From Pannonibacter sp. SL95 (GTDB lineage Bacteria; Pseudomonadota; Alphaproteobacteria; Rhizobiales; Stappiaceae): 64,000 nucleotides of DNA. Position numbers and translations under genes: made by a program. The DNA is taken from contig NZ_JAPPRC010000004.1 of NCBI RefSeq assembly GCF_026672425.1, positions 490,501 to 554,500 of the forward strand, read 5' to 3'. Position 1 is the stretch's first letter. Each line of letters opens with the position of its first letter. The notes under the pieces were generated by a model. The model saw only the letters and a program-made list of their open reading frames with translations. It was not told the DNA's origin and ran no database searches. Positions 17,625 through 26,419 of this stretch are shown one piece after another.

Positions 17625-18668
17625 TCAGAAGGGGGCGCGTGTCGTGGTATCGCCGGGCGTTTCTGCGGGATCCGGCGGAACTTGCAGGAATTGCAGCGCT
17701 TCCGCCGGTTCGCCGGCGATGCGGCGCAGGATGAAATGGCCCATGTGCTCCCCCGCTTCCGTCAGGTCCTCGTAGATGCTGGCGACGCGCGGGCGGACAT
17801 GGCTGAAGAGTGTCGAAGTCTGCTTGACCACAATATGAAAGTCGCGGCCTGGCACGAGCCCGCTGTCGACCGCCGCCGCGATTGCGGCCAGCCCCGAAAC
17901 CTCGCCTGCGCAAACAAGCCCATCGGGTGCACCTGGCAGCCCAAGCCTTGCCAACAGCCGCGCCTCGATCTGCTCGCCCGGGCTGTCGAGCGTGATGTCG
18001 GTCAGGATCTCATGCGCCACGCCATGCTCGCGCACCGCCGACATGAAGCCGTGCAGCTGATGGTTGGCGAAGGTGAAGCGGCGCGGCGGCAGCAGGATGG
18101 CCGGTCGCACGCTTCCGGCTGCGATCAGGCGCTCCGTTGCCTGCCGCGCAAAGGCGTAATTGTCATAGTCGACAAAGGGATGCGGCGTGGCAAGTTCGGA
18201 GCGGCCATGGCTGATGAATGGAAAGCCCATCTCCAGCAGATAGCGGATGCGGGCATCATCGGGCTCGGTCCGCGAGAAGATGACGCCGTCGGCCAGATGG
18301 TTGCGCACAATGCGGCTGACCTGCTCCATCGGCTCGCTGTCGGCGAAATCCGGCATCACCACGAGATGATAGGGCGTGCCCCGCAAGGCCGCCGTAATGC
18401 CGCGGATGATCGAGGTGCCAAAGCCGAGGATTTCATCGTGGGGATTGAGGATCAGGCTGATGACATTGGTCTTGCCGGTTCGCAATCGCTGCGCGGCCCG
18501 GTCCGGCGCATAGCCAACTTCATCTGCCAGCTTGCGAACCTTCTCGCGCGTGTCCTGCGCGATGTGTGGATCATCTGCCAGCGCGCGCGACACCGTCGTG
18601 ACCGCCAGTCCAGACATCTGGGCAATGGTTCGCAGGGTGGGCCGTTGGCTGGCCTGCCGCTTGTTCAT
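17625..18668 (-). CDS. LacI-family transcriptional regulator (AglR-like)
   Basis: A 347-residue LacI/GalR repressor starting at MNKRQASQRPTL. The HTH (TIAQMSGLAVTTVSRAL) and hinge helix occupy about 11-65, followed by a periplasmic-binding-protein-like sensor domain. The LRTGKTNVISL linker resembles AglR, a regulator of alpha-glucoside uptake in rhizobia. It is divergent from an ABC sugar importer. A perfect 18-bp CG-centred palindrome overlaps the importer's promoter, and an AAACGTTT site lies nearer its own start. Upstream extension of the frame is rejected because the HTH would then start abnormally late. Confidence 0.88.
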   Translation of the reverse strand: MNKRQASQRPTLRTIAQMSGLAVTTVSRALADDPHIAQDTREKVRKLADEVGYAPDRAAQRLRTGKTNVISLILNPHDEILGFGTSIIRGITAALRGTPYHLVVMPDFADSEPMEQVSRIVRNHLADGVIFSRTEPDDARIRYLLEMGFPFISHGRSELATPHPFVDYDNYAFARQATERLIAAGSVRPAILLPPRRFTFANHQLHGFMSAVREHGVAHEILTDITLDSPGEQIEARLLARLGLPGAPDGLVCAGEVSGLAAIAAAVDSGLVPGRDFHIVVKQTSTLFSHVRPRVASIYEDLTEAGEHMGHFILRRIAGEPAEALQFLQVPPDPAETPGDTTTRAPF

Positions 18669-18714
18669 CTGTCTTCCACTTCCTGCCTCATAGGCGTCTG
18701 CGCAGTCTGCTATG

Positions 18715-18722
18715 AAACGTTT
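18715..18722. promoter_or_regulatory. possible second LacI site (AAACGTTT)
   Basis: An 8-bp palindrome with the CG centre typical of LacI-family operators, 47 bp upstream of the repressor gene. It could give autoregulation or looping with the 18841 operator. Its short length makes chance occurrence possible. Confidence 0.3.
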
Positions 18723-18826
18723 TAATTTCCAAGGCGGGAAACAATTATTTTTATCAAGGATGAAATAACGAAATAAATCAATAGTATGTTGTTTATCAAG
18801 GCGAAAATGGCCTGTTGCAATCCCCC

Positions 18827-18858
18827 TTGACAGACCCCCAATTTGTAACGTTACAAAT
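18827..18858 (+). promoter_or_regulatory. promoter with overlapping LacI-type operator for the sugar importer
   Basis: A consensus -35 TTGACA (18827-18832) is followed by ATTTGTAACGTTACAAAT (18841-18858), a perfect 18-bp palindrome with a central CG as in LacI/GalR operators. The expected -10 position falls inside the palindrome's right half. Repressor binding would exclude RNA polymerase. The binding-protein gene starts 38 bp further on. Confidence 0.75.
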
Positions 18859-18895
18859 ACGGTCACCGGGAAGCCGGACTTGGGAGGAAATCAAC

Positions 18896-20143
18896 ATGCT
18901 GAAGAAATTTGCCGCTGGCGTTGCGCTCATGGCGCTTGTTGCCGGATCCGCACACGCTGCCGAAGAGGTCGAGGTTCTGCACTGGTGGACCTCTGGCGGC
19001 GAAGCTGCTGCCCTGAATGTTCTGAAGGACAATCTCTCCGGCCAGGGCGTTGGCTGGAAGGACATGCCGGTTGCCGGCGGATCTGGCGTCCAGGCCATGA
19101 CCGCGCTGCGTGCCCGCGTCACCGCCGGCGACGCACCGACCGCCGTGCAGATGCTCGGCTTCGACATCAAGGACTGGTCGGCCATGGGCGTGCTCGGCGA
19201 CCTCAACGAGCTGGCCCAGAAGGAAAACTGGGACATGGTCGTCCCCGCCGCCCTGCAGGAATTCTCCAAGCATGACGGCAAGTGGATCGCCGCTCCGGTG
19301 AACGTCCACTCGACCAATTGGCTCTGGATCAACAAGGCCGCCTTCGACAAGGCCGGTGGCAAGGCCCCTGAGTCCTTCGACGATCTGCTCAAGATGCTGG
19401 ACGCCTTCAAGGCGCAGGGCATCGTGCCGCTCGCTCACGGCGGCCAGCCCTGGCAGGACGGTACCCTGTGGGAGGCCGTCGTCCTGTCGCTCGGCGGCAT
19501 GGAATTTTACCAGAAGGCCGTTGTCGAGGCTGATCCGGCTGCGCTCGGCGGCGACAAGATGAAGGAAGTCTTCGAGGCGATGAGCAAGCTGCGCGCTTAC
19601 TTCGACCCGAACTTCTCAGGCCGCGACTGGAACCTGTCCTCGGCCATGGTCATCGAAGGCAAGGCTGGCGCCCAGCAGATGGGTGACTGGGCCAAGGGCG
19701 AGTTCCTGCGCGCTGGCCAGAAGCCGGGCGCTGACTTCGTCTGCATCCGCTTCCCGGGAACTCAGGGCACCGTCCTGTTTAACTCCGACCAGTTCGTGAT
19801 GTTTGACATTGGCAGCGGCGACAAGCGCAATGCCCAGCTGAAGATGGCAGCCGCCGTCATGGACCCGGCGTTCCAGTCGTCCTTCAACGTGGTCAAGGGC
19901 TCGGTCCCGGCCCGCGTTGACGTCGCCGACACCGCCTTCGACGATTGCGGCAAGAAGGGCATGCAGGATCTGGCCGATGCCAGCAAGACCGGCAACCTCG
20001 CCGGTTCGCTCGCCCATGGCCACGCCCAGCCGTCCGGCGTGAAGAGCGCGATCTTCGACGTGGTCACCCAGCACCTCAACGGCCAGATCACCACGGATGA
20101 AGCCGTGAAGCGTCTGCCGGAAGCTGTGGCTGCGGCCAAGTAA
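18896..20143 (+). CDS. hexose-type ABC transporter substrate-binding protein
   Basis: A 415-residue periplasmic binding protein with a 21-residue signal peptide ending AHA. It carries the [12 protein letters not shown] start of glucose/mannose-binding family-1 proteins such as GtsA. GGGAGGA is 8 bases before the ATG and fixes the start; the open frame upstream covers the operator region. It is the first gene of a four-gene importer controlled by the divergent LacI-type repressor. Hexose (mannose or glucose) is the likely ligand given the AGE isomerase in the locus, but specificity is inferred. Confidence 0.87.
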   Translation: MLKKFAAGVALMALVAGSAHAAEEVEVLHWWTSGGEAAALNVLKDNLSGQGVGWKDMPVAGGSGVQAMTALRARVTAGDAPTAVQMLGFDIKDWSAMGVLGDLNELAQKENWDMVVPAALQEFSKHDGKWIAAPVNVHSTNWLWINKAAFDKAGGKAPESFDDLLKMLDAFKAQGIVPLAHGGQPWQDGTLWEAVVLSLGGMEFYQKAVVEADPAALGGDKMKEVFEAMSKLRAYFDPNFSGRDWNLSSAMVIEGKAGAQQMGDWAKGEFLRAGQKPGADFVCIRFPGTQGTVLFNSDQFVMFDIGSGDKRNAQLKMAAAVMDPAFQSSFNVVKGSVPARVDVADTAFDDCGKKGMQDLADASKTGNLAGSLAHGHAQPSGVKSAIFDVVTQHLNGQITTDEAVKRLPEAVAAAK

Positions 20144-20158
20144 GCGAGACGATGGCAA

Positions 20159-20179
20159 GGCGGCGGGATCCCCGCCGCC
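20159..20179 (+). other. GC-rich hairpin between binding-protein and permease genes
   Basis: GGCGGCGGG (20159-20167) and CCCGCCGCC (20171-20179) form a perfect 9-bp stem with a 3-nt loop and no T-run. It probably limits read-through or protects the upstream message. Confidence 0.55.
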
Positions 20180-20251
20180 CATCGGGAGGCGTGACCGGCA
20201 GCTTGCGCGTGCCGGCACGCCTTTCGCCACATTCAGGCAGGAACAGAACCC

Positions 20252-21175
20252 ATGAACGGCTCTTCAAGCGCTGTGGCGGCCCGGCCGCAGGCGCACCGTG
20301 GTCTGGCTGACCGGCTTCGCGACGGGCTGCCGCGCCTTGTCCTGGCGCCCTCCTTCGCTCTCATCCTGGTCTTCGTCTACGGGTTCATCCTGTGGACCCT
20401 GACCTTGTCCTTCACCACGTCGAAGATTTTGCCGGTCTATACCTTTGCCGGTTTTGACGCCTATATCCGTCTCTGGTCGCAGCCGAACTGGCACATGGCG
20501 CTGGGCAATCTGGCGATTTTCGGCGTCCTTTACATGACGGCCTGCATTGCCATCGGCCTGCTGCTGGCGATCCTGCTTGACCAGCGCATCCGCGGCGAAG
20601 GCGTTCTGCGGCCGATCTTTCTTTATCCCATGGCCCTGTCCTTCGTTGTTACCGGCACGGCCTGGAAATGGTTTCTCAACCCGGGCCTTGGGCTCGAGAA
20701 CACCATGCGGAACCTCGGCTGGGAAAGCTTCACCTTCGACTGGCTGGTGAACAAGGACATGGCGATCTACACGATCGTCATTGCCGGCGTATGGCAAGCT
20801 TCGGGCTTCGTCATGGCCATGTTCCTCGCCGGCCTGCGCGGCATCGACAGCGAGATCATCAAGGCCGCCCAGATCGACGGCGCCAGCACCGTGTCGATCT
20901 ACCGCCGTATCATCCTGCCGCTGCTGCGGCCGGTGTTCCTGTCGGCGCTGATCGTGCTCGCCCACATGGCGATCAAGTCCTACGACCTGGTCATCGCCCT
21001 GACCGGCGGCGGGCCGGGCAATGCCACCGAGCTGCCCTCGACCTTCATGTATTCCTACACCTTCACCCGGAACCAGATGGCGGTCGGCTCTGCCAGCGCG
21101 GTCATGATGCTGATGGGCATCGCCGCGATCATCGTGCCCTATCTCTATTCCGAACTCAGGGAGAAAGACCGTTGA
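20252..21175 (+). CDS. ABC sugar permease (MalF-type)
   Basis: A 307-residue inner-membrane permease with six hydrophobic segments and the EAA loop EIIKAAQIDGAS that docks on the ATPase. It follows the binding protein after a 108-bp gap with a strong hairpin. Its stop overlaps the TTG start of the partner permease (TTGA), indicating coupled translation. Family members of the GtsB/UgpA group import hexoses or small oligosaccharides. Confidence 0.87.
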   Translation: MNGSSSAVAARPQAHRGLADRLRDGLPRLVLAPSFALILVFVYGFILWTLTLSFTTSKILPVYTFAGFDAYIRLWSQPNWHMALGNLAIFGVLYMTACIAIGLLLAILLDQRIRGEGVLRPIFLYPMALSFVVTGTAWKWFLNPGLGLENTMRNLGWESFTFDWLVNKDMAIYTIVIAGVWQASGFVMAMFLAGLRGIDSEIIKAAQIDGASTVSIYRRIILPLLRPVFLSALIVLAHMAIKSYDLVIALTGGGPGNATELPSTFMYSYTFTRNQMAVGSASAVMMLMGIAAIIVPYLYSELREKDR

Positions 21176-22053
21176 GCGCGCCCGCCGATTCCGTTTCCCC
21201 CGGATCCGCCCGCGCGGCCCGGTACTTCATCTACGGCGCGCTGCTGGTCTTCGCGCTGGTCTATCTCACCCCGCTGTATGTGATGCTGACCACGTCGCTG
21301 AAGTCGCTCGATGAAATCCGCGGCGGCGACATGATGGCCCTGCCAGTGGCCCCAAGCCTCGACGCGTGGTTCCGTGCCTGGGGTGAGGCCTGCATTGGCG
21401 TCACCTGTGGTGGCATCAAGGGATACTTCTGGAATTCGCTGAAGATGGTCGTGCCAGCCGTGGCGATTTCGACGTTGCTCGGCGCGCTCAACGGTTATGT
21501 CCTGACGAAGTGGCGCTTTCCGGGCCACAAGATCGTTTTCGGCATGATGCTGTTCGCCTGCTTCATTCCCTTCCAGGCGGTCCTGATCCCGATGGCACGG
21601 GTGCTGGGTATTCTCGGCATGTCGAATTCCACGGCGGGTCTGGTGTTGGTCCATGTCATCTATGGCCTGGGCTTCACCACCCTGTTCTTCCGCAACTATT
21701 ACGAGGCTTTTCCGGACGAGCTGATCAAGTCAGCGATGATCGATGGTGCCGGCTTCTTCCGCATCTTCTGGCGGATCCTGTTGCCTTCGTCCGGGCCGAT
21801 CATCGTCGTCACGGTCATCTATCAGTTCACCAACATCTGGAACGACTTCCTGTTCGGTGTCTCCTTTGCCTCAGGGGAGGGCGCGCCGATGACGGTGGCG
21901 CTCAACAACCTCGTCTCGTCCTCAACGGGCGTGAAGGAATACAACGTCGACATGGCCGCAGCCGTCATCGCTGCCCTGCCGACGCTCTTCGTCTACATCG
22001 TCGCCGGCCGCTATTTCGTGCGCGGTCTGATGGCGGGCGCCGTGAAGGGATAA
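21172..22053 (+). CDS. ABC sugar permease (MalG-type), TTG start
   Basis: A 293-residue permease with the EAA motif ELIKSAMIDGAG and the C-terminal VRGLMAGAVKG ending of MalG-type proteins. No ATG lies before the first membrane segment. TTG at 21172 overlaps the previous stop and has GGGAGA at a suitable distance, so it is the likely start. The longer open frame upstream is antiregister overlap with the first permease. It completes the membrane channel. Confidence 0.85.
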   Translation: MSAPADSVSPGSARAARYFIYGALLVFALVYLTPLYVMLTTSLKSLDEIRGGDMMALPVAPSLDAWFRAWGEACIGVTCGGIKGYFWNSLKMVVPAVAISTLLGALNGYVLTKWRFPGHKIVFGMMLFACFIPFQAVLIPMARVLGILGMSNSTAGLVLVHVIYGLGFTTLFFRNYYEAFPDELIKSAMIDGAGFFRIFWRILLPSSGPIIVVTVIYQFTNIWNDFLFGVSFASGEGAPMTVALNNLVSSSTGVKEYNVDMAAAVIAALPTLFVYIVAGRYFVRGLMAGAVKG

Positions 22054-22056
22054 GAC

Positions 22057-23145
22057 ATGGCTTTCCTCGAAATTCGCAATCTGGTACGCAAGGCCGGCGC
22101 CGTCGAAATCCTCAAGGGGATCAACATCGACCTTGAGAAGGGCGGCTTTCTCGTCCTGGTCGGCCCGTCCGGCTGCGGCAAGTCGACCCTGCTCAACGCC
22201 ATCGCCGGCCTTCAGCAGCCAACCTCGGGCGAGATCATCATCAACGGCCAGGTGGTCAACGACCTGCATCCGGCAAAGCGCGACATCGCGATGGTGTTCC
22301 AGTCCTACGCGCTCTATCCCAACATGACCGTTGAGGAGAACATCGGCTTCGCCCTGGAAATGCGCGGCATGCCCAAGACCGAACGTGCGGAGGCCATCCG
22401 CGGCGTCGCCAAGACGCTGCAGATCGAACATCTGCTCACCCGCCGGCCGGCCCAGCTGTCCGGCGGCCAGCGCCAGCGCGTTGCCATGGGCCGCGCGCTG
22501 GTCCGCAAGCCGCAGGTGTTCCTGTTCGACGAGCCGTTGTCCAACCTGGATGCCAAGCTGCGCGTCGAGGTGCGGGCGGAAATCAAGCGCCTGCACCAGA
22601 CCACCCACGCCACGATCGTCTATGTCACTCACGACCAGATCGAGGCGATGACGCTGGCGACCAAGATCGTCGTCATGAAGGAAGGCATCATTCAGCAGGT
22701 TGGCTCGCCGTCCGACATCTACAACCGGCCGGCCAACACCTTCGTGGCCGATTTCATGGGCTCGCCGGCGATGAACATGCTGCCCGGCCACATCGATGGC
22801 GGCATGGTGCATCTGACCGGCGGCACGCGCCTGCCACTGCCGGGCACCGTGTCGGCTGCCCCGGCCCAGGGCACCGAAGTGCTGCTCGGCATCCGGCCGG
22901 AGGCGGTCACCGACCGCAGCCTTGCCGACCCGTCGGCCAAGCACTTGATTGATATCGAGGCACCGGTGGAGCTGACGGAACCGACCGGGTCCGACATGTT
23001 CCTGATCCTGCGCCACGGCGGCGAGGCGCTGACCGCACGCGTCAGGGCCGAGGTTGCGGTGGAGGCCGGGCAGATGATTTCCGTCGCCCTCAACCTCGAC
23101 AAGGCGGTGTTGTTCGAGAAGGGGACCGGTCAGCGGATCGCCTGA
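22057..23145 (+). CDS. ABC sugar transporter ATP-binding protein (MalK/UgpC type)
   Basis: A 362-residue ATPase. Walker [10 protein letters not shown] is at 36-44, LSGGQ at 134-138 and Walker B FLFDEP at 155-160, with a C-terminal TOBE-like domain. It is the last gene of the importer operon, 3 bp after the second permease, and is followed by a rho-independent terminator. It shares architecture with SmoK in the first polyol cluster but is clearly a different gene. Function is ATP hydrolysis for sugar import. Confidence 0.9.
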   Translation: MAFLEIRNLVRKAGAVEILKGINIDLEKGGFLVLVGPSGCGKSTLLNAIAGLQQPTSGEIIINGQVVNDLHPAKRDIAMVFQSYALYPNMTVEENIGFALEMRGMPKTERAEAIRGVAKTLQIEHLLTRRPAQLSGGQRQRVAMGRALVRKPQVFLFDEPLSNLDAKLRVEVRAEIKRLHQTTHATIVYVTHDQIEAMTLATKIVVMKEGIIQQVGSPSDIYNRPANTFVADFMGSPAMNMLPGHIDGGMVHLTGGTRLPLPGTVSAAPAQGTEVLLGIRPEAVTDRSLADPSAKHLIDIEAPVELTEPTGSDMFLILRHGGEALTARVRAEVAVEAGQMISVALNLDKAVLFEKGTGQRIA

Positions 23146-23168
23146 CCGGCTCAACCTGACAACGGAAC

Positions 23169-23200
23169 AAGGGGCGGTACCGCAGGGTGCCGCCCTTTTC
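23169..23200 (+). terminator. terminator of the sugar importer operon
   Basis: AAGGGGCGGTACC (23169-23181) pairs with GGGTGCCGCCCTTT (23185-23198) through at least 10 bp with one G-T pair and a 3-nt loop, ending in TTTT. Confidence 0.85.
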
Positions 23201-23252
23201 ATTTGGTCCAGAGTGTTCGGCGACTTTCCGTTCGTCCTTCTGTATTTTTTCG

Positions 23253-23277
23253 GGAACCAATCCGAGATCCGGGCGTT
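23253..23277 (+). promoter_or_regulatory. EcfG-type general stress promoter for the PRC-barrel operon
   Basis: GGAAC (23253-23257), 16 nt, CGTT (23274-23277): an exact match to the alphaproteobacterial EcfG promoter. It lies 87 bp before the PRC-barrel start and just after the previous operon's terminator, so it is well placed to drive the PRC-barrel/DUF883/YqjE genes. Confidence 0.85.
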
Positions 23278-23363
23278 TTCCAGATGTCAAACAGATCAGG
23301 CCTCGCATTTCCCCGCGAACCTTCGATCGATAAATGAATTCGACACTGACATGGAGAACGCTC

Positions 23364-24272
23364 ATGCTTCGCGCAATTCTTGCGACGACGGCCCTGACGG
23401 CTGCACTCTTCACGAGCTCTGCTTACGCACAGACCGCGACGACATCGAAGAGTGACGCGAGTTCGACCGGCTCGCCGATCTTTACCCTTACCCCGCCCGC
23501 TGCTGGCAAGGGTGGCGTGACTTACGGCCAGGCAACCGCCGGCCAGATTCTGGCGACCAGCCTGATTGGCAAACAGGTCTTTGCTGACGCGAACAACAAG
23601 GCCGACAGCATTGGCACTGTCAATGATGTGGTGCTGAGCCGTGAGGGTGCTGCCGAGGCGCTGGTGATCGGTGTCGGTGGTCTGCTGGGCATCGGCGAAA
23701 AGGACGTCGCCGTGTCCTTCGATCAGGTTCGCTGGATCGAGCAGGGCGGCGTCAGCTGGCTCATCGTCCCGCTGACCAAGGCCCAGCTGGAAGCCGCGCC
23801 GTCCTTCGACCGGTCGGTTCTGACGGGTCCGACGGCAACGGAAAAGCTGATGAATTCCATGGGGATGGGTGATCCGAAGCCGCAGGCGAAGACCTCGGTT
23901 GAAGTGACCACCAGCGGTACGACCGGAACGGTTTCAGGCAGCGACATGATGCTGGTGGACCGCACCACCATTGGCGCTGACGAGCTTCTCGGCTCCTGGG
24001 TGAACGGCGCCGCAGAGGCAAAGCTCGGCAGCGTGAGCGATGTGCTGATGTCCGAAGAGGGTATCGTCGAGGCCTATGTCGTTGATGTTGGTGGCGTTCT
24101 TGGCATCGGTGCCAAGCCGGTGGCGCTCGCGGCCGACAACCTGGCGATCTATCGCCTCGCCGACGGCAAGCTGCGTGTCGACACGCCCTTCACCGCTGCC
24201 AGCCTGAAGGACCACCCGGCCTATACCGCCGAAGCCTACAAGGCTGATCCGGAAGCCTTGCTGATCCGCTGA
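23364..24272 (+). CDS. secreted protein with two PRC-barrel domains
   Basis: A 302-residue exported protein. The ATG at 23364 has GGAGAA five bases upstream and gives a 22-residue signal peptide ending AYA, so it is preferred over the ATG ten codons earlier. Two PRC-barrel repeats are visible, each with the pattern GTVNDVVLSREG / GSVSDVLMSEEG followed by VGGLLGIG / VGGVLGIG, at roughly 75-150 and 215-290. A Thr/Ser/Gly-rich linker joins them. PRC barrels are small binding modules, and in rhizobia such proteins are frequent stress-induced envelope proteins. An EcfG promoter precedes it, which fits that role. Confidence 0.85.
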   Translation: MLRAILATTALTAALFTSSAYAQTATTSKSDASSTGSPIFTLTPPAAGKGGVTYGQATAGQILATSLIGKQVFADANNKADSIGTVNDVVLSREGAAEALVIGVGGLLGIGEKDVAVSFDQVRWIEQGGVSWLIVPLTKAQLEAAPSFDRSVLTGPTATEKLMNSMGMGDPKPQAKTSVEVTTSGTTGTVSGSDMMLVDRTTIGADELLGSWVNGAAEAKLGSVSDVLMSEEGIVEAYVVDVGGVLGIGAKPVALAADNLAIYRLADGKLRVDTPFTAASLKDHPAYTAEAYKADPEALLIR

Positions 24273-24347
24273 TCCTTCCATCCTGCGAGACTGGGTCGGA
24301 CCGCGTGTCCGGCCCCCGACAAATCCATGCCAATTCAGGAGACTTTC

Positions 24348-24647
24348 ATGCCTTCCGCCGTCCAAACTGCAGCAAACGACACCAAGACCTCCGGCAGCAA
24401 GGAGATCGAGGACAAGATCGCCCGCATCCGCACCGACATCGCCGATCTGGGCAAGGCCGTCGCCGGCTATGGCTCCGACAAGGCCGATGACCTGAAGGCC
24501 GCGAGCGAGGATGCCCTGACCCAGCTCAAGAGCGAACTGGCGACCCTCGAACACCAGGTCAGCGCTCATGTGCGTCAGAACCCGCTGCGCTCACTGGCCA
24601 TTGCCGCCGGTGCCGGGGTCCTGATCGCTCTCCTTGCGCGACGCTGA
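24348..24647 (+). CDS. DUF883 (ElaB/YqjD-like) membrane-anchored protein
   Basis: A 99-residue protein: a charged helical N-terminal two thirds and a C-terminal membrane anchor preceded by the RQNPLRSLAIAAGAG signature of DUF883. YqjD/ElaB proteins tether ribosomes or stress factors to the inner membrane in stationary phase. The ATG at 24348 is used because CAGGAG is six bases upstream. It lies between the PRC-barrel gene and a YqjE-like gene, the usual partner, so these three are probably one stress-induced operon. Confidence 0.85.
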   Translation: MPSAVQTAANDTKTSGSKEIEDKIARIRTDIADLGKAVAGYGSDKADDLKAASEDALTQLKSELATLEHQVSAHVRQNPLRSLAIAAGAGVLIALLARR

Positions 24648-24649
24648 CC

Positions 24650-25063
24650 ATGGGACTGATAGCCTCGATGGCCCTCTCGTCGGTCGCCGAGGTGAGGGAG
24701 AGGATTGGAGACGCACGGCGGGGGCTGGTTGTAGCCGCCGCCGTGGCGTTCCTCGGTCTGTCAGCCTGGGCCCTGATCCTGGCCGCCGCCGTTGTCGGAC
24801 TGATCCGCCTCACCGGTGATCCGTTGATCGGACTGGCGCTTGCTGCCCTGGTCCTGCTTGGGCTTGCCGGAGTGGTGCTGATTGTCGCCACGATCCAGCG
24901 TCGAAGAGCGCGCAAGGCCCGTGAGATGCGGCAGGCGCGGCGGGCAATTGCCCTGACCACTGCGTTGGCGCTGATGTCCTCCCGCCGGACCGGATCGCTT
25001 GCAACTGTCGCGCTCGCCGTTGCCGGGCTTGGCCTCGCGTTCTGGCCAAGAAGCCGCAGCTAG
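24650..25063 (+). CDS. YqjE/holin-X-like small membrane protein
   Basis: A 137-residue protein starting 2 bp after the DUF883 stop. It has two hydrophobic hairpin-forming segments (about 25-50 and 58-80), a strongly basic stretch (RRRARKAREMRQARR) and a third short hydrophobic C-terminus. This matches the putative phage holin/YqjE family that accompanies YqjD/ElaB genes. The holin name is historical; a membrane-stress role is likely. Function is not established. Confidence 0.75.
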   Translation: MGLIASMALSSVAEVRERIGDARRGLVVAAAVAFLGLSAWALILAAAVVGLIRLTGDPLIGLALAALVLLGLAGVVLIVATIQRRRARKAREMRQARRAIALTTALALMSSRRTGSLATVALAVAGLGLAFWPRSRS

Positions 25064-25094
25064 GTTGTCCAGCTTACAGAGAAGGAAACATGCC

Positions 25095-25367
25095 ATGCCT
25101 GACCTTGGATCTGCAGTTGCCGCAACGCCGATGGCTGACCGGATCAACGAAATCCTGAGCGCACCGGGCCTCGCCCGCGCAGGACGCATCGCCGCGCTGC
25201 AAGCTCTGCGTGATGACGCAAGAGCCGAGCAACGCGCGGCCAGTGAGAGCGCGATGATCGATGATGATGGGCTGAACAGCACACTGAAGCAACTGGATCA
25301 GGCTATCATCCGGCTGGGCGGCGAAGCGCTGGCGGATGAAGAAGAGCGGTCCGCTGCGAGCCTGTAA
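25095..25367 (+). CDS. small hypothetical helical protein
   Basis: A 90-residue acidic, helical protein with Ala/Arg/Asp-rich composition and no signal or membrane segment. The ATG at 25095 follows AGAAGGAA at a good distance; the frame upstream overlaps the YqjE-like gene. It sits 31 bp after that gene, so it is probably the last member of the stress operon. I do not recognise the family. Confidence 0.6.
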   Translation: MPDLGSAVAATPMADRINEILSAPGLARAGRIAALQALRDDARAEQRAASESAMIDDDGLNSTLKQLDQAIIRLGGEALADEEERSAASL

Positions 25368-25424
25368 GGATGCGATGGCAAATGAAATGCCCGGCGGCGC
25401 CTGACGCGGCCGGGCTCCGGACTG

Positions 25425-26324
25425 TCAGGCAACCGGTCGCAGAACCTTCAGGGCTGCCGGCAGGATGCGGATCTGGCTGGTGCTGCGCAGGCTGACCAGC
25501 TCGCCGTCGATCAGGCCTTTGCGCCGGCGAATGAAGCGGGTGAGTTTCACGGTCACTTCACGGGCAGGTTCAAAGGCGAGATCGGGCGTGTCGCGCCAGG
25601 CGCCTCTTGCAAGATCTGCGGCGAGCCTTGCACCCGCCAGCGGCGACAGGCGGCCCGCGGAGTAGACCCCAAGCAGGCCATCATCAAGCCGGTCGGCATA
25701 GGGCATATGCCCCTCGCCATAGACGTTGTTGGAGACGACAACAAAACTGAACCGTCCGCTGCGCTTCTGGCCGTCGACGGTCAGATGGGCACGAAAGGAT
25801 TTGCGGCGAAACAGCGTGCGCAGATAAGCGCGGATGCTGGCAAATATCTTTGCAAGACGGGAGGTGTGACGGGTCTTGTCGCGTTCATGCACGACATCCG
25901 CCTGCAGCCCGATGGACACCTGATGCACGAAGGTCCGGTCGCCGATCTGCCCGAGGTCGCAGTTGGAAACCGGAGCTGTGGCAAGGGCGGTCACCGCATC
26001 GAAGAGGGCGAGGGGCACCCCAAGCGACCGGGCGAAGAGGTTCATGGTGCCGGCCGGCAAGACGCCCAGCACCTTGCCCGACCGTGCCGCCATGGCAGCA
26101 GCGGCCGAAATCGTGCCGTCGCCGCCACCCGCCAGAACAACCTCGACCGAGGCATCCGTGGCGAGCCGCATCAGCGCAGCGTCCATGTCACTGGAACGAA
26201 TGACCTCGACGTTGATCTCGTGCCCGGCCGCGCCAAAGGTCTTCGTGATATGGTTGGTCAGAGCTTCCAGATCTGTTGTCTTGAGCGTTCCACCGTCACG
26301 GTTGAGCAGAGCAACACAACGCAT
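25425..26324 (-). CDS. diacylglycerol kinase-family lipid kinase
   Basis: A 299-residue protein with the ATP-binding motif GGGDG at 66-70 and the DAGK catalytic fold (PAGTMNLFARSLGVP; DRLDDGLLGVY in the second half). It resembles YegS/BmrU and sphingosine-kinase-like lipid kinases that phosphorylate diacylglycerol or related lipids. The ATG with GGAGG ten bases upstream is chosen; the open frame beyond it lacks family sequence. It lies 95 bp downstream of ecfG on the same strand, so it may be part of the stress regulon by read-through. No own EcfG site was found. Confidence 0.82.
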   Translation of the reverse strand: MRCVALLNRDGGTLKTTDLEALTNHITKTFGAAGHEINVEVIRSSDMDAALMRLATDASVEVVLAGGGDGTISAAAAMAARSGKVLGVLPAGTMNLFARSLGVPLALFDAVTALATAPVSNCDLGQIGDRTFVHQVSIGLQADVVHERDKTRHTSRLAKIFASIRAYLRTLFRRKSFRAHLTVDGQKRSGRFSFVVVSNNVYGEGHMPYADRLDDGLLGVYSAGRLSPLAGARLAADLARGAWRDTPDLAFEPAREVTVKLTRFIRRRKGLIDGELVSLRSTSQIRILPAALKVLRPVA

Positions 26325-26419
26325 GCAGGTAGCCTCCGGCAAGCACGATGGTGGTCTCGTGCGGGCAGCATATAGGAAGGGCGGGCCTTTGAAACGAGAC
26401 CCTGGCACAGCGCAATAGA

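Noticed and set aside
16413-18725. A 770-codon open frame on the plus strand opposite the AGE and LacI genes
   Set aside because: It is antisense to two well-recognised genes in GC-rich DNA, with no family-like sequence.
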